DNA of 64,000 nucleotides from Acidobacteriaceae bacterium dw_441 (GTDB lineage Bacteria > Acidobacteriota > Terriglobia > Terriglobales > Acidobacteriaceae), in NCBI GenBank assembly GCA_018449715.1, contig JAAVVA010000001.1, positions 372,001-436,000 of the forward strand. The letters run 5' to 3'. The number at the start of each line of letters is the position of its first letter. Within the stretch, counting starts at the first letter, position 1. The notes under the pieces were generated by a model, which was not told where the DNA came from, searched no databases, and saw only the letters and a list, made by a program, of their open reading frames with translations. Made by a program: the position numbers and the translations under genes. Below are positions 38,139 to 46,298 of this stretch, piece by piece.

Positions 38139-38196
38139 TGTTACGTTACGTAACAGCATGGAACTTCTCATGGATATCATGCGAGGCAGATAGTTC
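38139..38196 (+). promoter_or_regulatory. Palindromic operator plus conserved promoter block, copy A
   Basis: TGTTACG TTA CGTAACA (38139-38155) is a perfect 7-3-7 palindrome, similar to LacI- or GntR-type operators. It is followed by GGAACTTCTCAT (38160-38171), 17 variable bases, and GATAGTTC (38189-38196). The same elements with identical spacing occur at 47930-47987. It ends 81 bases before the beta-helix gene, so a shared regulator is likely. Confidence 0.7.
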
Positions 38197-38277
38197 TCGG
38201 CCGTGTGCAGGGAAGGATCTTTGGCGTATGTCAAGCCTCGCCCCGCGCACCTAGATTGATCTCTATCCGAGGCCTTC

Positions 38278-41200
38278 ATGACTCCGCTTGCCCTTCTGCA
38301 CCTCTACCTCTCGTCGCAATCGAAGAAGGTTTTGTGCCTTGTCGCTCTGACAGTCGCGATGGTGTCGCCGCTGACCGCTCAGACGTATTACGTATCACCG
38401 TCAGGAAGCGATACCAGCAATGGCACGTCAACCGCCACTCCGTGGGGGTCTATCAGCAAAGTCAACAGCTTCGTCTTTCCGCAGGGAGCGACCGTATCGT
38501 TTCAAGGAGGTCAGACCTTTACGGGATGCCTGACCTTCAACACGACGAATGTACCGACGTCTTCGGCATCGACACCGTTCACGGTGAAATCATATGGCAC
38601 AGGCGTTGCGACGATTCAGTCGAACTGTTCCGGAACGAGCGGAGCTGCGGTGACCGTGGATAACGTGAGCGGCTTCACCTTCGATGGACTGAAGGTGGCG
38701 AATGGCAGCACCACGATCTACGGAATTCTGCTGGAGAACCAGACTTCGAATTCTCCGACGCAGACCATCGTCATCAAGAACTCTGAGATCACAGGATTTG
38801 GTCCGGTGAGCGGAAGCTCAAACGGTGGTGAAATCTGGATCATCGGATATGCGTTGAACGGCAATAACGGGCCGCTGAACAACATCCAGATTCTGAATAA
38901 CAATCTGCACGGCGCCTCTGTTACTTCGGGCGATGGCGGCGGCGTAAATGGATGGGGCTACGGCAAAAACATCACCAATGTTCTGGTACAGGGAAACACT
39001 GTCTACAACATGGGAATGGTCGCTTCGACAACGTGGGCGGGCATCGATGCAAATGGTTGGAATGGTGGCACGATCCAGTACAACATCCTGCATGACCTTG
39101 GAGCGAATGTGACTTCGTGCGGAGGCACATCGGGCATTGAGATCTATACCTCAAACAACATCACGATCCGCTACAACGAGATCTACAATGTGCAGCCATC
39201 GCCGAGCTATACCGCTGGGTGCGACTGGGACGGCATTGACCTGGATGGTGGCACGACCAACTCGCTGGTTGAGTACAACTACACACACCACAATGCCGGT
39301 AGCGGATATCTTGCGTATACCTTGAAGCCCAGCGGATACACGTGGGGGCCGAATACGTATCGCTACAACATCTCAGAGAACGATGATTGGTCCAAGGCTC
39401 AGGGAGCACTCTTCGATGTAGTGCCGCAAGCTCCGGCGAATGCGTTGCAGATCTATGGCAACACGTTCTATAGCAACGTCTCGCAGAATACGAAGTCCAC
39501 CTCCAGCGCATGCTTCAACTTCGGCAATGGAAGTGGTACGTGGGGAAGTGGGTCGCTGATCGCAGACAACATCTGCTATATGACTAACCACGACCAGTAC
39601 GGCCGAAGCGGCAACTTCTACTACAACCCATACGGTCAGAGCGGTATGACGCTCTCGAACAATCTGTACTATGCCAACAGTAGTCCGACGTGGCGGTGGA
39701 GCGGGACGAACTACACTTCGTTGTCTGCCTGGCAGGAGACGGGGCTTGAGTCGAACTCGGCGTATGGAGATCCGCTATTCACCAGCGGCGGCACTGGCGG
39801 CACGTGCAGTTGGACTCCGTCATTAGGCAACGGGCCGCAGACTTGCCCTGCGGGATATGCGCTTCAGACAGGATCGCCTGGAGCGGGCACAGGTATCGTG
39901 GTAGAAGGGAATGGCGGCAAGGACTACTACCAGAGTACTCTGACGAGTCCTCCGAGTATCGGAGCGTATTCAGGGACGGGGGAAGGCAGCGTCCCAGGAG
40001 GTACGACGCCTCCTGGGACGCCGACTGGTTTGAGCGCAACGGCGACATCTGTGAGTATGGTTGACCTGACATGGACGGTGTCGACGAATGCGTGGAGCTA
40101 TAACATCTATCGCAGTTTGGCGAGCGGATTTACGCCTTCACCGTCGAATCTCGTAGCGCAGGGGATTGCGGGATCTCCTTACTCGGACAGCGGGCTTACG
40201 AACGGCACGACGTACTACTACGTGGTGCAGGCGGTGAATGGGGCAGGGACGTCGTCGCAGTCCAACCAGGCCTCCGCAACGACCTTCAGCCAGGCACAGT
40301 TGCAGTACTATGTCTCGCCGGATGGGAATGACAGTAACGATGGTGTCTCGGCTGCGACTCCCTGGCAGACGATTGCTAAAGTGAACAGTTTTACCTATCC
40401 AGAGGGCGCGACGGTGTCGTTTCAGGGAGGGCAGACGTTCTCAGGATGCCTGAACTTCACCAGCACGATTGTGCCCAGGTCTTCCCCGCAGAACCCGTTC
40501 ACGGTGACTTCGTATGGAGGGGGTACGGCCACGATTCAGTCGACGACGAGTTGCACTGGAAAGAACACGGCGGCGATCATCGGTGACAACATCAATGGGT
40601 TCACGGTGGACGGCCTGAAGGTGGTGAACGGTGCGAGTACGAACTGGGGTGTCCTGCTGCAGAACAGTACCGTGACCTACGCGACGCAGGGTATGACGGT
40701 AAAGAATTCTGAGATTACCGGATTTGCCACCACGGGAGGTCAGAACGGCGGCGAGGTCTGGATACTGGGATATGCGCTCAATGGTAACAACGGGCCACTC
40801 AATGGTGTGCAGATCTTGAACAACTCGCTTCATGGTGCGACGGCGACCTCAGTCGATGGCGCAGCTGTGGGTGGATATGGCTATGGGAAGAACATTACCA
40901 ATGTTTTGATCGAGGGCAATACGGCGGATAACCTGGGTAATCCCGCTCCGTATGCTGCACTGAATGCGAATGGCATGAATGGGGCGATCATCCAGTACAA
41001 CGTTGTCCATGATATTGGCGCGAATACGACGACGTGCGGAGGCACGAGCGGCATTCAGAGCTACAACGCGAACAGTATCTATATCCAGTACAACGAGGTC
41101 TACAACGTGCAGCCGCTGCCTTCGTTTACAGAGGGTTGCGATTGGGATGGCATTGATCTGGATGGAGGTACGACGAACTCCATCGTGCAGTACAACTACA

Positions 41201-42330
41201 CGCACCACAACGCAGGCGCGGGCATGCTGGCATACACCTCCAATCCGAGTGGCACGACGTGGGGGCCGAATACGTATCGCTACAACATCTCAGAGAACGA
41301 TGACCTGGCGCGTGGTGTAGGCGGCCTGTTTGGAATCACGCCGAATCCTGCTCCGAATCCGATTTATGTCTATGGCAATACATTCCTGAACAATATCTCG
41401 CAGTCATCTACTTCGTCTGATCCGAGTGCCTGTTTGTATCTGGCAATGTGGAACGGTTCTGGAGCGTTCGCATCTGGCTCTATGTTTGAGGACAACATCT
41501 GTTACATGGCCAATTCGAACTCGGTTGGAAGTACGGAGTTCGTCAGAGATCTCAATACAATGACCGGTCTAACCTTCAACCATAACCTGTACTACACGCC
41601 TAATACTCCGCAGTGGATATGGAACGGTACGACGTATACGACGCTAACTTCGTGGAACGAATCTGGTATTGAGTCTAGCGCTGTAGGGGGTGATCCTTTG
41701 CTGAACAGCGCGGGCAATGGCGGAACCTGTGTATGGACACCATCGCTTGGCAGCTCCCCGCAGCCTTGTCCAACGGCCTACACATTAGAGACAGGCTCCC
41801 CGGCTGTTGCCGCAGGTGTAGCTGTATCAAACAATGGTGGAGTTGATTACTACCAGACCACGCTGACCTCACCGCCGAATATAGGGGCTTATTCCGGCAG
41901 TGGTGTATGTCGATCGGGTCTCTGGTGCCTGAAGGCTACTCTGCCTGCAACGGCAAACTACACCTCGACGCACGAGCAAGTTACTGTGAGCGCAGGACAG
42001 GCCTATACCGGCAGTATCTATATTCGAGGATCAGGTGCGGTAGAGCTGGATGTGATGAATGACTCGACTTATCTGGCGACGGTGAAGTGCACGGCGACAA
42101 GTACATGGGCGAAGTGTTCGACACCATCGTTCAGCACCGGAAGCTATACGTCGCTGCGCTTCCAGGTGAAGGATTCGTATGCCGGGGCAGGCACTTTGTT
42201 CATCGACGACTGCTTGATGGGGGGCTCAGATGGAACGAATGTCCTTGTGAATCCAGGCTTCGAAAGCGGTGCGACAAGCTGGGAGGCCGACAGCGGTGGT
42301 GCGTCCACCTGGGTGATCACTCAGTTCTAA
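38278..42330 (+). CDS. Secreted protein with two parallel beta-helix repeats, FN3 linker and CBM-like end
   Basis: A 1350-residue exported protein with signal peptide (LCLVALTVAMVSPLTAQ). Residues about 36-566 form a right-handed parallel beta-helix region; about 573-665 is a fibronectin type III domain (PTGLSATATS, YNIYRS, TYYYVVQAVNGAG); about 674-1208 is a second copy of the beta-helix; the last 140 residues resemble a carbohydrate-binding jelly roll (FIDDCLMGG, NVLVNPGFESG). The copies share motifs such as GCDWDGIDLDGGTTNS and WGPNTYRYNISENDD. Beta-helix proteins of this kind are often polysaccharide lyases or glycosidases, but no catalytic set is recognised. GAGG five bases before ATG supports the start. 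A conserved operator lies upstream. Confidence 0.9.
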   Translation: MTPLALLHLYLSSQSKKVLCLVALTVAMVSPLTAQTYYVSPSGSDTSNGTSTATPWGSISKVNSFVFPQGATVSFQGGQTFTGCLTFNTTNVPTSSASTPFTVKSYGTGVATIQSNCSGTSGAAVTVDNVSGFTFDGLKVANGSTTIYGILLENQTSNSPTQTIVIKNSEITGFGPVSGSSNGGEIWIIGYALNGNNGPLNNIQILNNNLHGASVTSGDGGGVNGWGYGKNITNVLVQGNTVYNMGMVASTTWAGIDANGWNGGTIQYNILHDLGANVTSCGGTSGIEIYTSNNITIRYNEIYNVQPSPSYTAGCDWDGIDLDGGTTNSLVEYNYTHHNAGSGYLAYTLKPSGYTWGPNTYRYNISENDDWSKAQGALFDVVPQAPANALQIYGNTFYSNVSQNTKSTSSACFNFGNGSGTWGSGSLIADNICYMTNHDQYGRSGNFYYNPYGQSGMTLSNNLYYANSSPTWRWSGTNYTSLSAWQETGLESNSAYGDPLFTSGGTGGTCSWTPSLGNGPQTCPAGYALQTGSPGAGTGIVVEGNGGKDYYQSTLTSPPSIGAYSGTGEGSVPGGTTPPGTPTGLSATATSVSMVDLTWTVSTNAWSYNIYRSLASGFTPSPSNLVAQGIAGSPYSDSGLTNGTTYYYVVQAVNGAGTSSQSNQASATTFSQAQLQYYVSPDGNDSNDGVSAATPWQTIAKVNSFTYPEGATVSFQGGQTFSGCLNFTSTIVPRSSPQNPFTVTSYGGGTATIQSTTSCTGKNTAAIIGDNINGFTVDGLKVVNGASTNWGVLLQNSTVTYATQGMTVKNSEITGFATTGGQNGGEVWILGYALNGNNGPLNGVQILNNSLHGATATSVDGAAVGGYGYGKNITNVLIEGNTADNLGNPAPYAALNANGMNGAIIQYNVVHDIGANTTTCGGTSGIQSYNANSIYIQYNEVYNVQPLPSFTEGCDWDGIDLDGGTTNSIVQYNYTHHNAGAGMLAYTSNPSGTTWGPNTYRYNISENDDLARGVGGLFGITPNPAPNPIYVYGNTFLNNISQSSTSSDPSACLYLAMWNGSGAFASGSMFEDNICYMANSNSVGSTEFVRDLNTMTGLTFNHNLYYTPNTPQWIWNGTTYTTLTSWNESGIESSAVGGDPLLNSAGNGGTCVWTPSLGSSPQPCPTAYTLETGSPAVAAGVAVSNNGGVDYYQTTLTSPPNIGAYSGSGVCRSGLWCLKATLPATANYTSTHEQVTVSAGQAYTGSIYIRGSGAVELDVMNDSTYLATVKCTATSTWAKCSTPSFSTGSYTSLRFQVKDSYAGAGTLFIDDCLMGGSDGTNVLVNPGFESGATSWEADSGGASTWVITQF

Positions 42331-42358
42331 TCGCCAGGTATTTCTACTCATGAGCTTC

Positions 42359-42384
42359 ATGCATCCACGAGCGGGTGCATTTTT
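42359..42384 (+). terminator. Intrinsic terminator after beta-helix gene
   Basis: ATGCATCC (42359-42366) pairs with GGGTGCAT (42373-42380), with one G-T pair and a six-base loop, and is followed by a run of T. It lies 28 bases after the stop codon. Confidence 0.8.
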
Positions 42385-42397
42385 ATGGACTGCCCTC

Positions 42398-42422
42398 GCA
42401 AACGCGAAGTCGTCGCGTTTGC
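42398..42422 (-). terminator. Perfect hairpin after GH2 gene
   Basis: GCAAACGCGA (42398-42407) and TCGCGTTTGC (42413-42422) are perfect complements with a five-base loop, starting three bases past the GH2 stop. No T tract follows on the minus strand; it faces the terminator of the convergent gene. Confidence 0.6.
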
Positions 42423-42425
42423 CGT

Positions 42426-44132
42426 CTAGGGCAACTCGCCCTGAAAGAGCTGCTGCACCGTCTTCCAGCTATCGCGATGCTCACGCTCCAGTGTGACAAT
42501 ACCCCAGGGGCGGATGCCGTTGGCAGGGGTGCCTTTAATGAAGGAACGGTAGTCATTCCATGTCCACAGAGAGGCTCCTATGATCCATGGACGTGCCTTC
42601 ACGGCGGTCATAGCCATTGTGATATTTGCAATGCGTTCAGGATCGTGAATGCCTGTTTCGCCCGCCTTGCCGAACTCCGACACGAAGACGGGCTTCGTCG
42701 GGTAGAGTTGGTGAACGTGATCAAAGGCCGCAGCATAGTTGCCGTAGATGTTCACGCAGACAAAATCAGAGTATGCGCTCGCATCATCGGAACCCTTCTT
42801 GACAGAAGGATCGCCCGTGTAGCGGTCAGCAAAGGTGATCAAACGTGTCGGATCCAGCGAGAGAGTAAAGGCGCGCATATCACGTGTCCAGTCCATTCCC
42901 TCCGGCTTGTACGACTCGTATTCGTTGCCGACGCTCCACGCGATCACCGAAGGGTGGTTCCAATCCATCTCCATCATCTCGTTCATCTGCTGTTTCCAGC
43001 GTGTGCGGATGCCGGGGTCGGCGAGCTGCCAACTGCTCATACCCCAGTTGCCAGCCTCAGCAATAATCAATATGCCATGCTCGTCTGCAAAGCGAAGCAA
43101 TGCTTCCGTCTGCGGATAGTGAGCAATGCGCATCATGCGCATGTTGGCGGCCAGCATGTCAGAGAGATCGCGCTTGATGATTTCGTTCGACTCTCGTGAA
43201 CCCTCCTTTGCATCTTCACCAATCCGATTTGCTCCGTTGAGGTGAACGACATACCCATTCAGTAGCAGTTCTGTCCCGCGCACTTCAATCTTTCGCACAC
43301 CGATGCGCACGTGAGACGACTCCTCTCCAAGATGAAGCTCCGCATCATAGAGGTAAGGGTCGCGCACACTCCATAGATGAGGGTGGTGCACTTTCGCGAT
43401 CCATGTCAGCGTCGTGCTGCTGTGGCTTGCAATCCGACCTGGACGAAACGAAGTCACCAGACCTGCGATGGTTCCACTCAGTTTTGCAGAGACGACCTTA
43501 TCGCCGTTGTTCCTTAGTCGCACGCGGGCCGTAATTGTCGCGTCGCCTGTCTGTAAATCCGGAATCGCGTCGATTTTCGTGTTCTCGATGTACACAGAGT
43601 CTCCTATGATGACGCGGACCGGGCGAACAATCCCTCCATAGGGGAGCCATCCGACGATGGTCGCCTTTGCGGTGTCGAACTCCGGCCATGGATCGTTGGA
43701 GAGATGTCCGGTTGAGAGTGAAGGGATTGAGGTGAGGGTAGGGGTGTTATCGACATCGACGACGACATGGTTGCGTCCCACGCGCGCAACCTGCGTAATG
43801 TCGAACTCGAAGGGAGTGTATCCACCCTCGTGCCGACCAATGCGTTTTCCATTCACCCACACCTCTGCCACGTCATAAACCGCGTCGAAGTGCAGACGAG
43901 CGATCTTCCCAGCAGGGAGTGCGGGTAGATCGAAGTCGCGCTCGTAAAGACCGTGCCCGATGTAGCGCTGCGTCTCCTTTTCCATAAGCCAGGAATGAGG
44001 CACGCTAACAGGGCGGTGGTCTGTATCAAGTGTTGTTTTGAAGCTCCAACCCTTCCCGCTCAGGTCAATGATTTGCGAAGCATTCGCGGGGACCCATGTG
44101 ATGCAAAGGAGTAGTAAAAGCAGCCGTTTCAA
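42426..44132 (-). CDS. GH2 family glycosidase (beta-glucuronidase/beta-galactosidase type), secreted
   Basis: A 568-residue GH2 enzyme with a short Sec signal (RLLLLLLCITWVPANAS). It has the sugar-binding jelly roll (YERDFDLP, AEVWVNGKRIGRHEGGYTPF), an immunoglobulin-like domain and a TIM barrel. The catalytic acid/base is Glu404 in GNEYES and the nucleophile Glu486 in VSEFGKAGE. The compact length is close to beta-glucuronidases rather than LacZ. It is convergent with the beta-helix gene and divergent from the SGNH hydrolase. The exact sugar is not known. Confidence 0.92.
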   Translation of the reverse strand: MKRLLLLLLCITWVPANASQIIDLSGKGWSFKTTLDTDHRPVSVPHSWLMEKETQRYIGHGLYERDFDLPALPAGKIARLHFDAVYDVAEVWVNGKRIGRHEGGYTPFEFDITQVARVGRNHVVVDVDNTPTLTSIPSLSTGHLSNDPWPEFDTAKATIVGWLPYGGIVRPVRVIIGDSVYIENTKIDAIPDLQTGDATITARVRLRNNGDKVVSAKLSGTIAGLVTSFRPGRIASHSSTTLTWIAKVHHPHLWSVRDPYLYDAELHLGEESSHVRIGVRKIEVRGTELLLNGYVVHLNGANRIGEDAKEGSRESNEIIKRDLSDMLAANMRMMRIAHYPQTEALLRFADEHGILIIAEAGNWGMSSWQLADPGIRTRWKQQMNEMMEMDWNHPSVIAWSVGNEYESYKPEGMDWTRDMRAFTLSLDPTRLITFADRYTGDPSVKKGSDDASAYSDFVCVNIYGNYAAAFDHVHQLYPTKPVFVSEFGKAGETGIHDPERIANITMAMTAVKARPWIIGASLWTWNDYRSFIKGTPANGIRPWGIVTLEREHRDSWKTVQQLFQGELP

Positions 44133-44220
44133 GAGAATCCTCTCAGAAGTATCAGGAAGTAAAACAGTTAACGTATCCGGATGTCGATGTCAATCCAAAC
44201 GTGTTATTGTGGTGCGCACG

Positions 44221-44907
44221 ATGCATCTTCTCCTCTCCCTCGTGCTGTGCCTGGCGATGCAAACGGCGTCTACGCAGACACCGCAGGTTGTAGGCGTAGG
44301 GTACCCAGGCTTCAACACTGCAGAGTTGCGTGAGAGACTGCCCGCGGCTTTGGAGACTGCAAAACCTGATTACATCGTGATACTTGCAGGCGGGAACGAC
44401 GCGTCCAACCCTGCAAAATTTCTTCCGGCAGAAGAGACACACAAGAATCTGCAGGCCATGGTCCAGTGCGCGAAGAGCAACGGAGCGAAGGTGCTGCTGG
44501 TCATGCTGCATGACCCTGATCTCACCCGGCTGATGAGGCGTCACCGCCCGGAGGAATATGGCTCCGTGTCAGCGGCGGAGCGTCTTGATGCCGTGCATAA
44601 GGTCATCGCGCAGGTAGCAACTGAAGAAAAGACGCTACTGGTCGATTTTCGATCTATCCTAGCAAAGGCCGGAGGCGCAAATGAAGAACTGAGCACTGAC
44701 GGTGTTCACCTTACCGCAAAGGGTTACGGAATGCTCGCCGCCGCGGTTCGCGCTAAACTGCCGTCACATCTCACTTCTCAGGACACGATTCTCTGCTTCG
44801 GGGACAGCCTAACCTACGGCCAGGGAGTTCGTGGGTTCGGAGTACCTGAAACCCCGGAAACCTACCCATCTCAACTCCGCTCTCTGTTGAGCAAACGACG
44901 AACGTAG
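44221..44907 (+). CDS. Secreted SGNH/GDSL hydrolase with circularly permuted motif order
   Basis: From ATG 44221 the protein has 228 residues and a signal peptide (HLLLSLVLCLAMQTAS); GTG 44212 is an alternative start that would add an Arg. SGNH catalytic blocks occur in an abnormal order: oxyanion Gly30 in GYPGFNT, Asn59 in LAGGND, Asp160 and His163 in TDGVHL, and only then Ser196 in FGDSLTYGQGV near the C-terminus. In normal SGNH esterases the GDS block is N-terminal. The segment after GDS (YPSQLRSLLSKR) would normally run into the sequence found here right after the signal peptide. All catalytic residues are present, so it may be active, probably as a carbohydrate esterase or lipase. Confidence 0.85.
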   Translation: MHLLLSLVLCLAMQTASTQTPQVVGVGYPGFNTAELRERLPAALETAKPDYIVILAGGNDASNPAKFLPAEETHKNLQAMVQCAKSNGAKVLLVMLHDPDLTRLMRRHRPEEYGSVSAAERLDAVHKVIAQVATEEKTLLVDFRSILAKAGGANEELSTDGVHLTAKGYGMLAAAVRAKLPSHLTSQDTILCFGDSLTYGQGVRGFGVPETPETYPSQLRSLLSKRRT

Positions 44908-44932
44908 ATCAAACAGGACTGGAATTTCGCTG

Positions 44933-46231
44933 ATGGCCGCTACGCTCACTCCGCCACCGCCTCCGCAAACGGTTGAATCTGAAGATGCGCTCGAAGCGCA
45001 CGTGCAGCGGATTTTGCGGAGTCCGCAGTTTGCCAGGGCAGAAACGCAACGGCGCCTCCTGGAGTATCTGTGGCAGCATCGCCAGGAGAGCCTGAACGAG
45101 TATGCTATCGCGACGGAGGCTTTGGGCCGCAGTGCGTCCTTCGATCCTGCCGTCGATGCATCCGTCCGCGTCCATATCTCACGTCTCCGCCGCAAGTTGA
45201 AGGACTACTACCAGCAGGAGCCTGTTGAGCCAGAGATGTTGGTTATTCCTACGGGCACGCATCAACTGCTCGTGGTCGATCACCTGATCGATCTGCCTGT
45301 AGCTGTCGAGTCTGTCGCGCCGGAAGAGCCAAAGGTCGACTACCGCAAGTACATGTGGATCGTGGGTGCTGCGGCGGTTCTGTTTGCGATCACGACAGCA
45401 TCTCTGGTCACCGTGCTCGTCCTGCGAGGAAGGGCCTCTGCCAACTCTCCCAAGATCACAGCCTTCTGGTCGGCGTTTCTTCAGGGCAACGCGCCGGTTA
45501 AGATCGTTCTGCCCACGCCGACATTTTTTAAGTTCTCCAACAACCGGAATCTGAGGCTCCGCTCCACGAGTGTCAACGATTTCGAGGCGATCCAGAAAGA
45601 CCCTGGTTTCGCCGAGTTGACGAAGAAGGCGTTGACGAAGAATCTAGGTACACCGCAGTTGGAGCAAAGCTATACCGTCACCTGGGATACCCTTGCCGCC
45701 ATCGACATGGCGCGCTATCTCGATACCGTTGGTAACAACAAGCAGCGGATCAGCTTTCAGGTCACGCGAGACTCCAGCATGCTGATGCTGGAGCAGGCGA
45801 ACGTCATCGCCCTCGGCACTCACCAGACGCTGGAACCCTTGCACGATTATCTTCGCGCGATGAACTTCTCTCTTTCGCTTGAAGAGGCTGAGGTTGTGAA
45901 TGCTCATCCGGTTGCCGGTGAACCTGAGCGCTTTGGCATGGTGCAGCAGTCGCCGGATCGTACGGTCCGGCCGTCGATTATTGCGCTGCTTCCAGGACGA
46001 GGGCCTGGTCTGAAGGTTCTGATTCTGGAATCGCGCGATACGGGCGCGATTGTTTCCATGCTGTCATCGTCAGCTGGGTCAAATTCCATCCAGGAGATGC
46101 TTCGCAAGAACGGAAATCCTCCGTTCTACGAAATGGTGGTGTTGACGGAATCGGAAGATAACCACGCCTTGCGTTCCTGGCCGGTTGCCGTGCATGCTTT
46201 CCGTACCGGAGCGCCCAGCAGCACGATGTAA
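44933..46231 (+). CDS. Membrane-anchored winged-helix regulator (ToxR/CadC-like layout)
   Basis: A 432-residue protein with an N-terminal DNA-binding-like domain (SPQFARAETQRRLLEYLW, SVRVHISRLRRKLKDYY), one membrane segment (about 143-167, WIVGAAAVLFAITTASLVTVLVL) and a C-terminal extracytoplasmic domain. This layout recalls ToxR/CadC, and the winged-helix segment is common in acidobacterial proteins. The C-terminal domain is related to the partial protein at 63383 (matching NAHPVAGEP with NTHPAPGEP). It probably senses a periplasmic signal and controls the neighbouring polysaccharide genes (inference). It is 25 bases after the SGNH gene. Confidence 0.85.
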   Translation: MAATLTPPPPPQTVESEDALEAHVQRILRSPQFARAETQRRLLEYLWQHRQESLNEYAIATEALGRSASFDPAVDASVRVHISRLRRKLKDYYQQEPVEPEMLVIPTGTHQLLVVDHLIDLPVAVESVAPEEPKVDYRKYMWIVGAAAVLFAITTASLVTVLVLRGRASANSPKITAFWSAFLQGNAPVKIVLPTPTFFKFSNNRNLRLRSTSVNDFEAIQKDPGFAELTKKALTKNLGTPQLEQSYTVTWDTLAAIDMARYLDTVGNNKQRISFQVTRDSSMLMLEQANVIALGTHQTLEPLHDYLRAMNFSLSLEEAEVVNAHPVAGEPERFGMVQQSPDRTVRPSIIALLPGRGPGLKVLILESRDTGAIVSMLSSSAGSNSIQEMLRKNGNPPFYEMVVLTESEDNHALRSWPVAVHAFRTGAPSSTM

Positions 46232-46276
46232 CGCCGTTACACAACGGGCAGAAACTTAGTTTTCAGCGAGTTTGCT

Positions 46277-46298
46277 GTCATAGTCGGTGGACTATGAC
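46277..46298 (+). promoter_or_regulatory. Perfect hairpin covering ribosome site and start codon
   Basis: GTCATAGTC (46277-46285), loop GGTG, then GACTATGAC (46290-46298) is a 9-bp perfect inverted repeat. The ATG of the next gene (46294-46296) lies within the right arm, and the only ribosome-site-like GGTGG is in the loop and first arm base. The start codon is therefore likely masked in the mRNA. Confidence 0.6.
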
